64,000 bases of DNA, from the NCBI RefSeq assembly GCF_900114135.1, contig NZ_FORY01000003.1:1-64000 (forward strand). The letters run 5' to 3'. The position numbers and the translations under genes are program-made. The DNA is from Celeribacter halophilus (GTDB taxonomy: Bacteria > Pseudomonadota > Alphaproteobacteria > Rhodobacterales > Rhodobacteraceae). Position 1 is the first letter of the stretch, and each line of letters starts with the position of its first letter. This document shows, in pieces, positions 45,016-53,726 of this stretch. The notes under the pieces were generated by a model, which worked only from the letters and a program-made list of their open reading frames with translations, had not been told where the DNA came from and ran no database searches.

Positions 45016-46695
45016 TTATTCAGGTGTGATCCAGTGCGGCGGCTGGGTGGGGGCCAGACCGCTACAGGCGGAGCGGGCGCATTGTGAAAGCGAACCGAAA
45101 CGCACCGCACGTTTCGAAAGGCCGGGTGCGTAATGGGCATATTTGCCCGAATTGGTCATGAGTGTGCGGGCCTCGGGCGGAAACACCGGCTCGGAGATGG
45201 AACACCAGCACAGATCGGGGACGATCTTGACACCCGCCGCCTCCAGTCGCGCCTTGACGCCGCTTTTGCTGATCTGGGCAAGGCTTTGGCGTCCAAGGGT
45301 GATGATCGTTGTAACTTCAGGGCTGACCTGTTGCCCGTCCATGAGATAGGCAAAGGCATTGCATTCATTGGTGGAGAAATGCGGACTTCCAAGGGCCACC
45401 AGTTCGACCTTTTCGGCGCCTTGATTGAACCCTTCCCAGAGTTGGGCAAAGTCTTTGGGGCCGATATCCACGCGATCTGCATGGGGCAGGGGCGCAAGGT
45501 CCGCCTCCGGCGTGATCCCCGCGATATGGAGCATCGGTGCGGCGGAAGTGGTGCCATAGGCCGCGCAAAGCGCCTTGAGGTCGTCTTCGCTGGGATGCGT
45601 GCCTTCGAGCCCTCGGATCAACGGGATGCGGTCCGGTGCGGCCTGACCGACGAGCCAGCCGAGCATGGGCCAGAAGGCATCGTCAATGCCCTCGGGCACG
45701 GTGACATCCAGAATCCGTTCCGGTGCGCGGTTGCCGTCGAGATAGACGCCGGACTGGGCGGCGCGGCCTGTCAGGGCAATGCTCAGATCCATAAAGTCCG
45801 CGTGTTTGACGGTGCGCGCGCCCAGAACGCTGTTGGCATAGACCACGGCGTTGCTTTCCGCCCATGCGATCTCTTCACCTTGCTTGGGCTTGTCTTCCAG
45901 AAGGTAGGGGGCGCAGGTGAAGCTCGGCTTGGCCCCCATTTCGACATAGGCATCGGCCAGTTGGCTGGCGGGCAGGCCGAATTCTTCGGCAACACCTTGC
46001 GCGCGCCAGTTGGCGTGATCGACGGAGATGGCATTCATCGTGGTCGGCACACGCACGCGCCCGCCCTTGTCAGCCATGGTGCGGGCAAAGGTGAGAAAGG
46101 CGGGGCTTGCATAGATACAGCCGTCGATATGCACGCGGCTGACATCGGTGAGGCGGGTGGCGCCTTGGGCCACGGCCATGGTGGTGATGATCTCCATCGC
46201 CACTTGCGCCGCCTCGCCAAAGGCTCCGGCAAGGAACTGACGGTCCTGATCGGTGAGTTCAAGCGTGTCGGCTTTCGGCGAGAGCGGAACATCGAGCGCT
46301 CCGGCGCTCAGATGTGTCTCAGTGATCTCGGCAGAGGTTTCCTTTGCCAGCGCGTCGTAATCTTCGGCAGACAGGCGCAGCACAGCAATCGGATGGTCGA
46401 ACAGTTTTGTCGCCACCAGAGCGCCAAGCGTCAGAATGTCTTCGTTCTCGCGGAAAATCAGCGCCTTCGGCGCGTGTTCGGCGAAGGCCAGCCCCAAGAG
46501 CACGCCGCTGCCGGTGCAGGAGCCGCGGCTGGTGGGCATCATGACAATATGTCCGGCCAGAGACTTCCCGTGCTGCGGGTGATGGGCGTCGATGATCTGC
46601 CCCGTAGCCGGATCAACCCCGCCCCAGACACTCAGCCCTTCGTCGCAGACAAGAAGCGGACCTGAAACCTTGGCGCTGATGATCACGTCTGACAT
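45016..46695 (-). CDS. Fused aconitase X, probable cis-3-hydroxy-L-proline dehydratase
   Basis: A 559-residue protein in which the small aconitase X domain (about residues 1-135, with MMPTSRGSCTGSGVLL) is fused to the large domain (about 150-559). Bacterial type I aconitase X enzymes have been shown to dehydrate cis-3-hydroxy-L-proline to pyrroline-2-carboxylate. Cysteines that could hold an iron-sulfur cluster are present in the large domain (for example DGCIYASP and CWCS). The ATG at 46695 follows CAGGGAAACAGA. It heads the leftward operon and is divergent from the XRE-cupin regulator, which probably controls it. Confidence 0.88.
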   Translation of the reverse strand: MSDVIISAKVSGPLLVCDEGLSVWGGVDPATGQIIDAHHPQHGKSLAGHIVMMPTSRGSCTGSGVLLGLAFAEHAPKALIFRENEDILTLGALVATKLFDHPIAVLRLSAEDYDALAKETSAEITETHLSAGALDVPLSPKADTLELTDQDRQFLAGAFGEAAQVAMEIITTMAVAQGATRLTDVSRVHIDGCIYASPAFLTFARTMADKGGRVRVPTTMNAISVDHANWRAQGVAEEFGLPASQLADAYVEMGAKPSFTCAPYLLEDKPKQGEEIAWAESNAVVYANSVLGARTVKHADFMDLSIALTGRAAQSGVYLDGNRAPERILDVTVPEGIDDAFWPMLGWLVGQAAPDRIPLIRGLEGTHPSEDDLKALCAAYGTTSAAPMLHIAGITPEADLAPLPHADRVDIGPKDFAQLWEGFNQGAEKVELVALGSPHFSTNECNAFAYLMDGQQVSPEVTTIITLGRQSLAQISKSGVKARLEAAGVKIVPDLCWCSISEPVFPPEARTLMTNSGKYAHYAPGLSKRAVRFGSLSQCARSACSGLAPTQPPHWITPE

Positions 46696-46780
46696 TCTGT
46701 TTCCCTGTTGGCTCAATCGACACCCCAGCGTTGAAATTTGCGTCATCGCTATTCCGCTGGCAGGCTTTCGATTGCTATTG

Positions 46781-46813
46781 TTGTAATTGATGCAAATATA
46801 TGCTTAAACAATC
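46781..46813. promoter_or_regulatory. AT-rich imperfect palindrome upstream of the XRE-cupin gene
   Basis: The core GCAAATATATGC at 46792-46803 matches its reverse complement at 10 of 12 positions, and it is flanked by TTGT and ACAA. It lies just before the regulator start and in the control region of the divergent aconitase X gene, so it could be the regulator's operator. Confidence 0.35.
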
Positions 46814-46837
46814 ATGATTGGTAAGAAAAGAAAAATT

Positions 46838-47473
46838 ATGTCGAAAACGGAAAATATTCCCGAACCTTCCGACAAGGAAAGCTGGGAGACAGAGCGCCAT
46901 CATTTGCGGGCCGAGCTCGGCAGCCGGATGAAGGCGGTGCGTCAGGCGGCGGGTCTGACGCTGGAAGCTGCGGCCCAGAAATCCGGCGTGGCGCTTTCGA
47001 CGATCCACAAGATCGAAAACGGACGGGTCTCTCCAAGCTACGAGAATCTTGTGAGAATTGCGCGCGCCTATGATATCGGTATGGAACGGCTCTTTTCCGA
47101 AGATCACGACGCCCACCAGACCACGCGCATGACCGTCACCAAGGCGGGGCAGGGCCGTGTGGTCCGTGCCAAGCATTTCGAATACGAGGTGCTGTGCAAT
47201 GCTCTGGCAGAGAAAAAGATCATCCCGCTGGTCACCACGGTCGAGAAACGCGACGCTTTGCGCTCGGAAGATCTTGAATCCCACACCGGTGAGGAAACGC
47301 TCTATGTGCTGTCCGGCCGGATCGAACTTGTGGTCGAACACTATAAGCCGGTGATTCTGGAGCCGGGAGATTGCGCTTATTTCGACAGCACGATCAAACA
47401 CGGTATGCGCGCACTTGATGACACAGAGACCAAAGTGTTCTGGGCCTGCACCTATACCGATTTCGCCAAATAA
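46838..47473 (+). CDS. XRE-family regulator with C-terminal cupin domain
   Basis: A protein of about 211 residues. The helix-turn-helix (LTLEAAAQKSGVALSTIHKIENGRVSPSYENL) is followed by a cupin sensor domain with SHTGEETLYVLSGRIEL and LEPGDCAYFDSTIKHGMRA. Such regulators bind a small ligand in the cupin and often control amino acid catabolism and transport. It is divergent from aconitase X and 36 bases upstream of the reductase gene, so it is the likely local regulator. An ATG at 46814 would add eight residues; both starts have weak ribosome binding sites. Confidence 0.87.
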   Translation: MSKTENIPEPSDKESWETERHHLRAELGSRMKAVRQAAGLTLEAAAQKSGVALSTIHKIENGRVSPSYENLVRIARAYDIGMERLFSEDHDAHQTTRMTVTKAGQGRVVRAKHFEYEVLCNALAEKKIIPLVTTVEKRDALRSEDLESHTGEETLYVLSGRIELVVEHYKPVILEPGDCAYFDSTIKHGMRALDDTETKVFWACTYTDFAK

Positions 47474-47509
47474 CCCCTATAACATCCCAATAGAAAGAGG
47501 ACTTCGCAT

Positions 47510-48535
47510 ATGGCAAAGCCCATTTCCGTCGAGACGCTGCACACCCGTGTTCGGTCAATTTTTGAAAAATGCGGAATGTCCGAGGCCAATGCCGAAGCGG
47601 TCGCTGCGGTGATCGTGGCCGGTGAGCGCGATGCCTGCAAATCCCACGGGATTTACCGGATCGAGGGCTGTATGCGTGTTCTGGCGGCGGGCAAGGTCGA
47701 GCCGAAAGCCGTGCCGGAGCTGGTGGATACGGGCAAGGCCGTGATCGAAGTGGACGCCAATGGCGGCTTTTCCAATCCGGCATTTGATGCCGCCAAGGCT
47801 GCTCTTGTGGCACGGGCCAAAGAGACGGGGCTGGCGGCGCTGGTGATCCGCGACTGTTTGCATTTCTCGGCGCTCTGGCATGATGTGGAGGCGTTGGCTA
47901 AAGAAGGGCTGGCGTCTTTGTCTATGTGCCCGAGCTATGCGTCTGTGGCCCCGACCGGCGGCAAAGAGCCGTTGTTGGGCACGAACCCCATTGCTTTCGG
48001 CTGGCCGCGCCCTGCTGAGCATCCCTATGTGTTCGACTTTGCCACATCGGTCGCGGCACGCGGAGAGATCGAATTGCACCGCCGTGCAGGAACCGAAATT
48101 CCCGACGGCTGGGCCGTGGACAAAGAGGGCAACCCGACCAACGATCCCGACGCCGCGCTGGCGGGGGCGATGCTGCCCTTTGGCGGGCACAAGGGCTCGG
48201 CCATCTCGACCATGGTGGAACTGCTCGCAGGGGCCATGCTGGGCGAATTCATGAGCAAGGAAGCGCTCGACTTCATGGGCGGAACGCATTTGCTGCCGCG
48301 TCACGGGGCGCTTGTGCTGGCGCTTGATCCGGCGACGTTCTCGGCGCGCAGCGGGCGCGATCCTCTGGCCGAGGGCGAACGCCTTCTGACCGCCATCGGG
48401 GCGCAAGGGGCACGGCTTCCCTCGCAACGCCGGTTCAAGGCGCGTGACCTGTCCTTGCGGGAGGGGATCGAGTTGAGCGATGCGGAACTGGCGCAGCTTG
48501 ATCTGTTTGAAGCACAGGGGCTCGCCGCGCTCTGA
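47510..48535 (+). CDS. Ldh/malate dehydrogenase family reductase (probable pyrroline-2-carboxylate reductase)
   Basis: A 341-residue NAD(P)-dependent enzyme of the malate/L-sulfolactate dehydrogenase family, with LVARAKETGLAALVIRDCLHFSALWHDVE and GTNPIAFGWPRP as recognisable parts. Members of this family reduce pyrroline-2-carboxylate and piperideine-2-carboxylate to proline and pipecolate. Next to two enzymes that make pyrroline-2-carboxylate from 3-hydroxyprolines, that activity is by far the most likely. AGAGG precedes the ATG, and a strong terminator follows. Confidence 0.87.
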   Translation: MAKPISVETLHTRVRSIFEKCGMSEANAEAVAAVIVAGERDACKSHGIYRIEGCMRVLAAGKVEPKAVPELVDTGKAVIEVDANGGFSNPAFDAAKAALVARAKETGLAALVIRDCLHFSALWHDVEALAKEGLASLSMCPSYASVAPTGGKEPLLGTNPIAFGWPRPAEHPYVFDFATSVAARGEIELHRRAGTEIPDGWAVDKEGNPTNDPDAALAGAMLPFGGHKGSAISTMVELLAGAMLGEFMSKEALDFMGGTHLLPRHGALVLALDPATFSARSGRDPLAEGERLLTAIGAQGARLPSQRRFKARDLSLREGIELSDAELAQLDLFEAQGLAAL

Positions 48536-48575
48536 GTGCAGGTTCGAGCCTTTTGCGAAAGGTGTCACAACATGC

Positions 48576-48605
48576 AAAAGGCGCGGGACATTTCCCGCGC
48601 CTTTT
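48576..48605. terminator. Strong bidirectional terminator
   Basis: A perfect 13-base stem (AAAAGGCGCGGGA at 48576-48588 and its complement at 48593-48605) with a CATT loop and T-runs on both strands. It separates the reductase gene from the convergent ABC transporter operon. Confidence 0.9.
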
Positions 48606-48625
48606 TCTGTTGGCGTTGATCCGCC

Positions 48626-49348
48626 TCAGCGCACGCTGGCCAGAAAACTCTGGGTTTCCGGATGCTGCGGGTTTTCGAACAGCTCTGCTGGTGTCCCGAT
48701 CTCTGCCATGATGCCTTTGTGGAAAAAGGCCACACGGTCCGAGACATCCCGCGCAAAGCTCATCTCGTGGGTGACGAGGATCATCGTCATCCCCTCTTCG
48801 GCCAGCATCTTGAGCGTTTCGAGCACTTCGCCCACAAGCTGCGGATCGAGCGCGGAGGTCACCTCGTCAAAGAGCATGTAATCGGGCGACATCGCCAGAG
48901 CGCGGGCGATGGCCATACGTTGCTGCTGGCCTCCGGACAACCGTGTCGGATAGGTGCCCAGTTTGTCGCCAAGCCCGACGTGGTTGAGATGCTTTTCCGC
49001 GATGGCTTCGGCTTCGGCTTTGCCCATGCCCAACACCTTGCGTGGTGCCAGCGTGACATTTTCCATCACGGTGAGATGCGGGAAGGCGTTGAACTGCTGG
49101 AACACGATCCCGATTTTCTGACGCAGCTTGTTGAGGTCGGTGGATTTGGCGTGAACTTCGGTGCCATCCACCAGAATCTTGCCGGAGACGATCGGCTCCA
49201 ACCCGTTGATACAGGTCAGAAGTGTCGATTTCCCTGACCCCGAGCCGCCGATGACGGTGACGACTTCGCCCTTTTCGACATTCAGGTCGATGCCTTTGAG
49301 AACCTCAAGCTGGCCAAAGGATTTACGGACATTTTGGATCTCAATCAT
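48626..49348 (-). CDS. Polar amino acid ABC transporter, ATP-binding protein
   Basis: A 240-residue ABC ATPase of the GlnQ/HisP type. Walker A is GGSGSGKST, the signature LSGGQQQR, and Walker B MLFDEVTSALDP with the amino-acid-transporter TSALDP. It energises import through the two permeases encoded upstream. The ATG at 49348 overlaps the end of the second permease gene by eight bases; the open frame upstream of it lies inside that gene. The last gene of the transporter operon. Confidence 0.93.
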   Translation of the reverse strand: MIEIQNVRKSFGQLEVLKGIDLNVEKGEVVTVIGGSGSGKSTLLTCINGLEPIVSGKILVDGTEVHAKSTDLNKLRQKIGIVFQQFNAFPHLTVMENVTLAPRKVLGMGKAEAEAIAEKHLNHVGLGDKLGTYPTRLSGGQQQRMAIARALAMSPDYMLFDEVTSALDPQLVGEVLETLKMLAEEGMTMILVTHEMSFARDVSDRVAFFHKGIMAEIGTPAELFENPQHPETQSFLASVR

Positions 49349-49994
49349 TGGACCACCTTTTTTCGAGATATCCGCCGAAACGCGCAAGCGGGAAGCTGAT
49401 GATAAAGTAGAACGCACCACAGATCAGCAGCAGGAACAGAGGTTCTTGCAGACGTGTGATGAGAATTTGTGTGGACTTCAAAAGCTCGGTGACCTGAACC
49501 ACATAGACGAGCGCGGAGTCCTTCATAACGCCAAGCGCCAGACCGATCCACGAGGGCAGGGCTACCCGTGTTGCCAGAGGCATCACGATATAGCGCATGT
49601 CCTGACCCCATGACATGCCGAGCGACCGGGCCGCGCGGCGTGTGACGGTTGGCACCGCGTCAATTCCACCGCGCACGATCTCGGCGCAATAGGCCGAGGT
49701 GTAGAGCGATAGGACCATACACGCGACGAAAAAGCCAGAAAGCTGAAGCTGGAGCACCATGCCGACAAAGGCATTGGCCAGAACCAGCTGGATTAGCAGC
49801 GGTACGGAGCGGAAGATGTCCAGAAAAAGCGTGAGCGGTGCGGAAAGCACGGCCCCCAACTGGACGCGGATCACGCCGAAGATGATGCCGAGGATCGTGC
49901 CGATCACGACCGAGATGGCTGTCACCACAATCGTGATGCCCGCGCCCTTGGCGAGAAACACCAGATCGTTGGCGGAGAGAGCAGTATCAAACAT
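49341..49994 (-). CDS. Polar amino acid ABC transporter permease
   Basis: A 217-residue inner-membrane subunit with about five helices and the EAA-type coupling loop around ARSLGMSWGQDMRYIVMP. It forms the translocation pore with the second permease. It lies 12 bases downstream of that permease gene and overlaps the ATPase gene. Confidence 0.9.
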   Translation of the reverse strand: MFDTALSANDLVFLAKGAGITIVVTAISVVIGTILGIIFGVIRVQLGAVLSAPLTLFLDIFRSVPLLIQLVLANAFVGMVLQLQLSGFFVACMVLSLYTSAYCAEIVRGGIDAVPTVTRRAARSLGMSWGQDMRYIVMPLATRVALPSWIGLALGVMKDSALVYVVQVTELLKSTQILITRLQEPLFLLLICGAFYFIISFPLARFGGYLEKRWSND

Positions 49995-50006
49995 GTTGTG
50001 TCTCCC

Positions 50007-50672
50007 TCAATACCGGAACAGGCGTGCGGCGATCAGCCGTGCGCTCAGGGTGATGACTTTGGTGATGATGTAGAAGATCACACCGGCGATGGCGAAAAGC
50101 TCGAAGGTTCTGAAGGTCAGCGCATTCAAATCCTGTGTGACGCCGTAAAGGTCGGAATTCATGCCCACGGTGACGCCCAGAGAGGTCATCAGGATGGCCC
50201 AAACCATTTGGTTGGTCATCGGCAGGAAGGAAATCCGCAGCATTTGCGGCAGGACGATATAGCGGAAGGATTGCACCGGAGACATGCCCAGCGATTGCCC
50301 CGCACGCGCCTGCGTGTCCGGAATGGCCTTGAGCGCGCCACGGAAATTCTCGGCGAGATAGCCTGCGTTGTTGAAGGTGATGCCGATCAGAAGCGAGGTG
50401 AAGGGAGAGAAGTGGATGCCGAAACTCGCGACCCCGAAATGCGCCATGTAGATCTGGAACAATGCGGGGGTGTTTCGGGCGATCTCGATCCATGTGGTCG
50501 CGATGGCATTGAGGGGGCGGGACTTGGTTTGGCGAAACATCGTCAGGAGGATGGCGAATAGGATGCCCAAGAGCATCGATATAATCGCGACCTCCATCGT
50601 GATCACCGCACCGTCCAGCATCTTGGGAAGACGGGCCAAGGCCTGTTTCCATTGGAAGGTATAATCAAACAT
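50007..50672 (-). CDS. Polar amino acid ABC transporter permease
   Basis: A 221-residue inner-membrane subunit of the HisMQ type, with LRxxARNTP-like IEIARNTPALFQIY and the coupling loop GQSLGMSPVQSFRYIVLPQ. Its start at 50672 is 34 bases after the terminator-like hairpin that follows the binding-protein gene. The open frame further upstream crosses that hairpin and was not used. Confidence 0.9.
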   Translation of the reverse strand: MFDYTFQWKQALARLPKMLDGAVITMEVAIISMLLGILFAILLTMFRQTKSRPLNAIATTWIEIARNTPALFQIYMAHFGVASFGIHFSPFTSLLIGITFNNAGYLAENFRGALKAIPDTQARAGQSLGMSPVQSFRYIVLPQMLRISFLPMTNQMVWAILMTSLGVTVGMNSDLYGVTQDLNALTFRTFELFAIAGVIFYIITKVITLSARLIAARLFRY

Positions 50673-50705
50673 TTCTGTTGTGTGCCCTGCTGAAGAGAAG
50701 AAAAA

Positions 50706-50726
50706 CGGCGCGGGAAACCCGCGCCG
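50706..50726 (-). terminator. Hairpin between binding-protein and permease genes, probable partial terminator
   Basis: A perfect 9-base GC stem (50706-50714 with 50718-50726) and a 3-base loop, followed by TTTTT on the minus strand. Lying inside the operon just after the binding-protein stop, it would reduce downstream transcription and leave the binding protein in excess, a common design in these operons. Confidence 0.75.
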
Positions 50727-50746
50727 CAATTTAGATCATCTCTGGC

Positions 50747-51559
50747 TCAGCGATATGCGCCCGGCACTGTGAGGGACGGCACATCGCCACCGACCCATTT
50801 TTCATAGAGCTCGTCATAACGGCCTGTGCGGATCTGCTGGTTCACGAAGAGGTCCAGATAGTTCAGGAACCCGTATTCGTCACGCTTGGCGAACAGACCG
50901 ACATAGTCAATGTCGAACGGTGCGCTGGCGACCACTTCGATACCGCCGAAATTGCCGGATTTCACATTGGCCTGTGCCACGGTGGAGGTGGACACGGTGG
51001 CGTCAAGCTGGCCTTGGGCCAGGGCAAGGAAGACATCGGCCTGTGTCTGGTAGGGGCGGAACTCGGAGCCATCGCCCCATTCGTTCACATATTCTTCCAG
51101 AGCAATCGCCTCGTAAGTCCCGGCAACGGCACCGACAGTGTGGCCCTTCATCGATTCAAAGGAGGTGATGTCTGTGCCTTCGGCAGCTGTCACAACCATT
51201 TCAAATGCGAAATAGGGGATGGAGAAACCCACGGTCTTGGCACGTTCCAGCGTGTCGGAGGTGGAGGCAACACCAACGTCAACACGGTTGGACATCAGGG
51301 CCGGAATACGCTCGGGGAAGGGGGTCTCGACGATTTCGGCTTCAACACCCAGTGCGGCGGCCAGATCGTTACAGTAATCCACGTCGAACCCGATCGGCTC
51401 GTTGTTTTCGTCACGCATCCCCATCGGCGGGAAGTCGAGAACAACCGCGCAGCGCAGCTTGCCCGAAGAGATAATGTCGTCCAGTTTGTCCGCTTGCGCA
51501 GCCGTGCCGGCAAAACCTGCGGCGGCAAGCAGAAGGGCCGTCAAAGTATATTTCTTCAT
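50747..51559 (-). CDS. Periplasmic amino-acid-binding protein of the ABC transporter
   Basis: A 270-residue substrate-binding protein with a clear signal peptide (MKKYTLTALLLAAAGFAGTAAQA). The mature part begins DKLDDIISSGKLRCAVVLDFPPMGMRD, typical of polar amino acid binders of family 3, and DVDYCNDLAAALG follows. It is first in the transporter operon. The neighbourhood suggests hydroxyproline or a related proline derivative as ligand, but sequence alone does not settle this. Confidence 0.9.
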   Translation of the reverse strand: MKKYTLTALLLAAAGFAGTAAQADKLDDIISSGKLRCAVVLDFPPMGMRDENNEPIGFDVDYCNDLAAALGVEAEIVETPFPERIPALMSNRVDVGVASTSDTLERAKTVGFSIPYFAFEMVVTAAEGTDITSFESMKGHTVGAVAGTYEAIALEEYVNEWGDGSEFRPYQTQADVFLALAQGQLDATVSTSTVAQANVKSGNFGGIEVVASAPFDIDYVGLFAKRDEYGFLNYLDLFVNQQIRTGRYDELYEKWVGGDVPSLTVPGAYR

Positions 51560-51646
51560 AGTTATGTATCCTCGTCTGTTGGTTATTCACGGGTTATTTT
51601 GATTCCCTGCCCCCACCATAGTGGGAGTTTGCTCTTTTTAGCAATT

Positions 51647-51665
51647 ATTTTCCTATAAGAAAAAT
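51647..51665. promoter_or_regulatory. AT-rich inverted repeat upstream of the ABC transporter operon
   Basis: ATTTTCCT and AGAAAAAT flank a 3-base centre and differ from perfect symmetry at one position per arm. Located about 90 bases upstream of the binding-protein start, it is a candidate operator or UP-element-like sequence. Confidence 0.35.
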
Positions 51666-51875
51666 ATAGGTATGCAAGGAAAAATTTCAGGCGCGCAGAA
51701 AAGCAGCATGATGAGTGTGCCGCGCGCCTGTTTGAGATCGTGCAGGACTCACACTAGGGCCGTGAACACAGATGACAAGGGCGTGTGCGGCAAAACTTTG
51801 ACCTGACGGGATGCCGCCCCGCTGGCGGGGGAGGCGCAGGGCGCAGGGCTTGGTGTGCTGTGGGGCGTCGTGATG

Positions 51876-51900
51876 TGCGAACCGTTATGATCGGTTCGCA
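51876..51900. repeat. Perfect 9-base inverted repeat downstream of surf1
   Basis: TGCGAACCG at 51876-51884 and CGGTTCGCA at 51892-51900 with a 7-base loop. It lies about 30 bases after the surf1 stop on the minus strand without a T-run, so it may stabilise the message end or be a weak terminator. Confidence 0.5.
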
Positions 51901-51931
51901 AACCGGTGGAGCGACCTGCTGGCGCAGCGGT

Positions 51932-52657
51932 TTAAGGGCGGTGTTTGATCTCTTGCCGCAGCACGAGCGTGTAGCCTGCCACCATCACCAAGGCCAGCGC
52001 AAACCATGTCAGCGCATAGCTCAGGTGGGAGTTGCGGAAGCTCACCACGGTCTTGCCGCCACGCGGCCAGCCGGTCGGGTCGATTGCGTCCTGATCGACA
52101 AAATAGGGCGCGGCCTGAGCAAAGCCTTTGGCTTGGGTAATGGAGGCAATGTCGCGGCGATACCAGTTGCCATTCTCGGGATCGTTCTTGCGCGAAAACA
52201 GCCAGCCTTCGCTCTCCGACATGCGCAGAAGTCCGGTGACGGTGGTCTCTCCCCTGATGCGGGTGAAGTCACCGGCCAAGGCCTGTTCTTGCGGAACAAC
52301 GCCACGGTTCACCATGACAATCGTGCCGTCATCGCGCTTGAGCGGTGTGAGCACCCAGTAGCCCGGACCGAAATCCGAAGGGGTGTAAATCAGCACCTCG
52401 TCGTCATTGAGAAATTCCCCCGTGAGGCGCACGCGGGTGTATTCGTCTTTTTCGCTGGTGATGTCCGACCAGAGTGCGGGGGAGGGGGCCGCGACAGGGT
52501 CGGCATGGATGCGCGTGTCCACCCGTTCGATCAGGTCGAGTTTCCAGTGCAGGCGCTTGACCTGCCAGATGCCGAGGCAGGTGAAGCCCACAACGCCGAT
52601 CACGGCGATCAGCGTGGCAAGGATCAGTTTGACGGAGAGGAAACGGGCAGAGGGCAT
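51932..52657 (-). CDS. SURF1-family oxidase assembly protein
   Basis: A 241-residue membrane protein with one helix near each end and a soluble domain between, as in SURF1/Shy1. SURF1 proteins help insert heme a or the related heme into subunit I of heme-copper oxidases. It is last in the quinol oxidase operon, like the Surf1q of Paracoccus denitrificans that serves the ba3 quinol oxidase. A GC hairpin separates it from cyoD. The final RQEIKHRP is a cytoplasmic tail. Confidence 0.9.
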   Translation of the reverse strand: MPSARFLSVKLILATLIAVIGVVGFTCLGIWQVKRLHWKLDLIERVDTRIHADPVAAPSPALWSDITSEKDEYTRVRLTGEFLNDDEVLIYTPSDFGPGYWVLTPLKRDDGTIVMVNRGVVPQEQALAGDFTRIRGETTVTGLLRMSESEGWLFSRKNDPENGNWYRRDIASITQAKGFAQAAPYFVDQDAIDPTGWPRGGKTVVSFRNSHLSYALTWFALALVMVAGYTLVLRQEIKHRP

Positions 52658-52678
52658 GTTGCGGTCCTTAATGGCAAA

Positions 52679-52699
52679 CCGGGGCCACAGGGGCCCCGG
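52679..52699 (-). terminator. GC-rich hairpin between cyoD and surf1
   Basis: CCGGGGCC at 52679-52686 and GGCCCCGG at 52692-52699 with a 5-base loop, followed on the minus strand by TTTG. The T-run is short, so read-through to surf1 is likely and its expression would be lower than that of cyoABCD. Confidence 0.45.
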
Positions 52700-52722
52700 C
52701 TGTTCTTGTGGTGGAAGTGGCT

Positions 52723-53121
52723 TCAGCCCTGTTGGGACTGGAGGCTTCTCATCTGTTCGAGCTGCTGCTCCATGTCATGCATGGGCATCATGTTCTCGTT
52801 CATGTTGTGCATGACCCAAAGCGAACCGGCCAGAACGATGACAAGGATGATCACCGCCAGAATGGCCGCCATAAAGGTGCTGCCACCTTCGGATTTGGTG
52901 TTCAGGTGCAGGAAGAACACCAGATGCACGATGATCTGAACCGCGCCCAGCCCCATGATGATGGCGACCAGCGTTTGGCGGCTCATCTCGACTTCGGCCA
53001 TGACAAGGTAGAAGGGGATGAGGGTCAGGAGCGCGGCAAGCGCGAAACCGACCATCAGTTGACCCATGGTGCCGTGACCGCCGGAGTGGCTGTCGTGGGA
53101 GTTATGCGTATCAGCTGACAT
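52723..53121 (-). CDS. cyoD: Cytochrome o ubiquinol oxidase subunit IV
   Basis: A 132-residue subunit with three transmembrane helices that stabilises the quinol oxidase complex. It has a histidine-rich N-terminus (DTHNSHDSHSGGHG) and ends with a methionine-rich tail (MHNMNENMMPMHDM), an extended form of the short NMM end known from CyoD. Its ATG overlaps the cyoC stop codon by one base. Confidence 0.9.
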   Translation of the reverse strand: MSADTHNSHDSHSGGHGTMGQLMVGFALAALLTLIPFYLVMAEVEMSRQTLVAIIMGLGAVQIIVHLVFFLHLNTKSEGGSTFMAAILAVIILVIVLAGSLWVMHNMNENMMPMHDMEQQLEQMRSLQSQQG

Positions 53122-53726
53122 CAGACCAACCTCACCAGATAGACAAAGGAAAACACACCGATCCAGATCAGATCGAGGAAGTGCCAGAACATCGACAGAG
53201 CACCGAGGCGACGCATATTCGCGCCGGTCAGCCCGTGGATCTTGATTTGCGACAGAAGCGTCACAAGCCAGATAATCCCGCCCGTCACGTGCAGCCCGTG
53301 GGTGCCCACAAGTGCAAAGAAGGACGACAGGAAGGCCGAACGGTCCGGCCCTGCGCCGATGTGGATGAGGTGATGGAACTCATAGATTTCCATCGCGATA
53401 AAACCCGCACCAAGGATACCGGTGATGACGAGCCACATCATTGTGCCGTCGCGTTTGCCCTTGTCGGCCTGGAGCATGGCGAGGCCGAAGGTGATCGAGG
53501 AGAACAGCAACAAAGCCGTCTCTATGGCGACGAACCCAGGCTCGAACAGATCCTTCGGCCCCGGCCCGCCCGCGAACCCGCCGCCAAGGACGGCATAGGT
53601 CGCGAAAAGCGCACCGAAGATGATGCAGTCGCTCATCAGGTAAATCCAGAACCCGATGGGCGTGGGGCTTTCGTGATGCACCTCGTGTTGGGCGATGCTC
53701 ACGCTTGCGGTTGGGGAGTGGCTCAT
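53121..53726 (-). CDS. cyoC: Cytochrome o ubiquinol oxidase subunit III
   Basis: A 201-residue, five-helix membrane subunit of the proton-pumping quinol oxidase. The [17 protein letters not shown] segment and the C-terminal [19 protein letters not shown] are typical. It overlaps cyoB by four bases and cyoD by one. Confidence 0.93.
   Translation of the reverse strand: MSHSPTASVSIAQHEVHHESPTPIGFWIYLMSDCIIFGALFATYAVLGGGFAGGPGPKDLFEPGFVAIETALLLFSSITFGLAMLQADKGKRDGTMMWLVITGILGAGFIAMEIYEFHHLIHIGAGPDRSAFLSSFFALVGTHGLHVTGGIIWLVTLLSQIKIHGLTGANMRRLGALSMFWHFLDLIWIGVFSFVYLVRLV

Larger units (their letters stand above)
51560..51931. other. Intergenic region upstream of the ABC operon and downstream of surf1
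   Basis: No convincing gene is seen. An AT-rich stretch at 51630-51680 probably holds the transporter promoter. CCCAC-CATA-GTGGG at 51612-51625 is a small palindrome. Two larger repeats in the region are listed separately. Confidence 0.5.
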
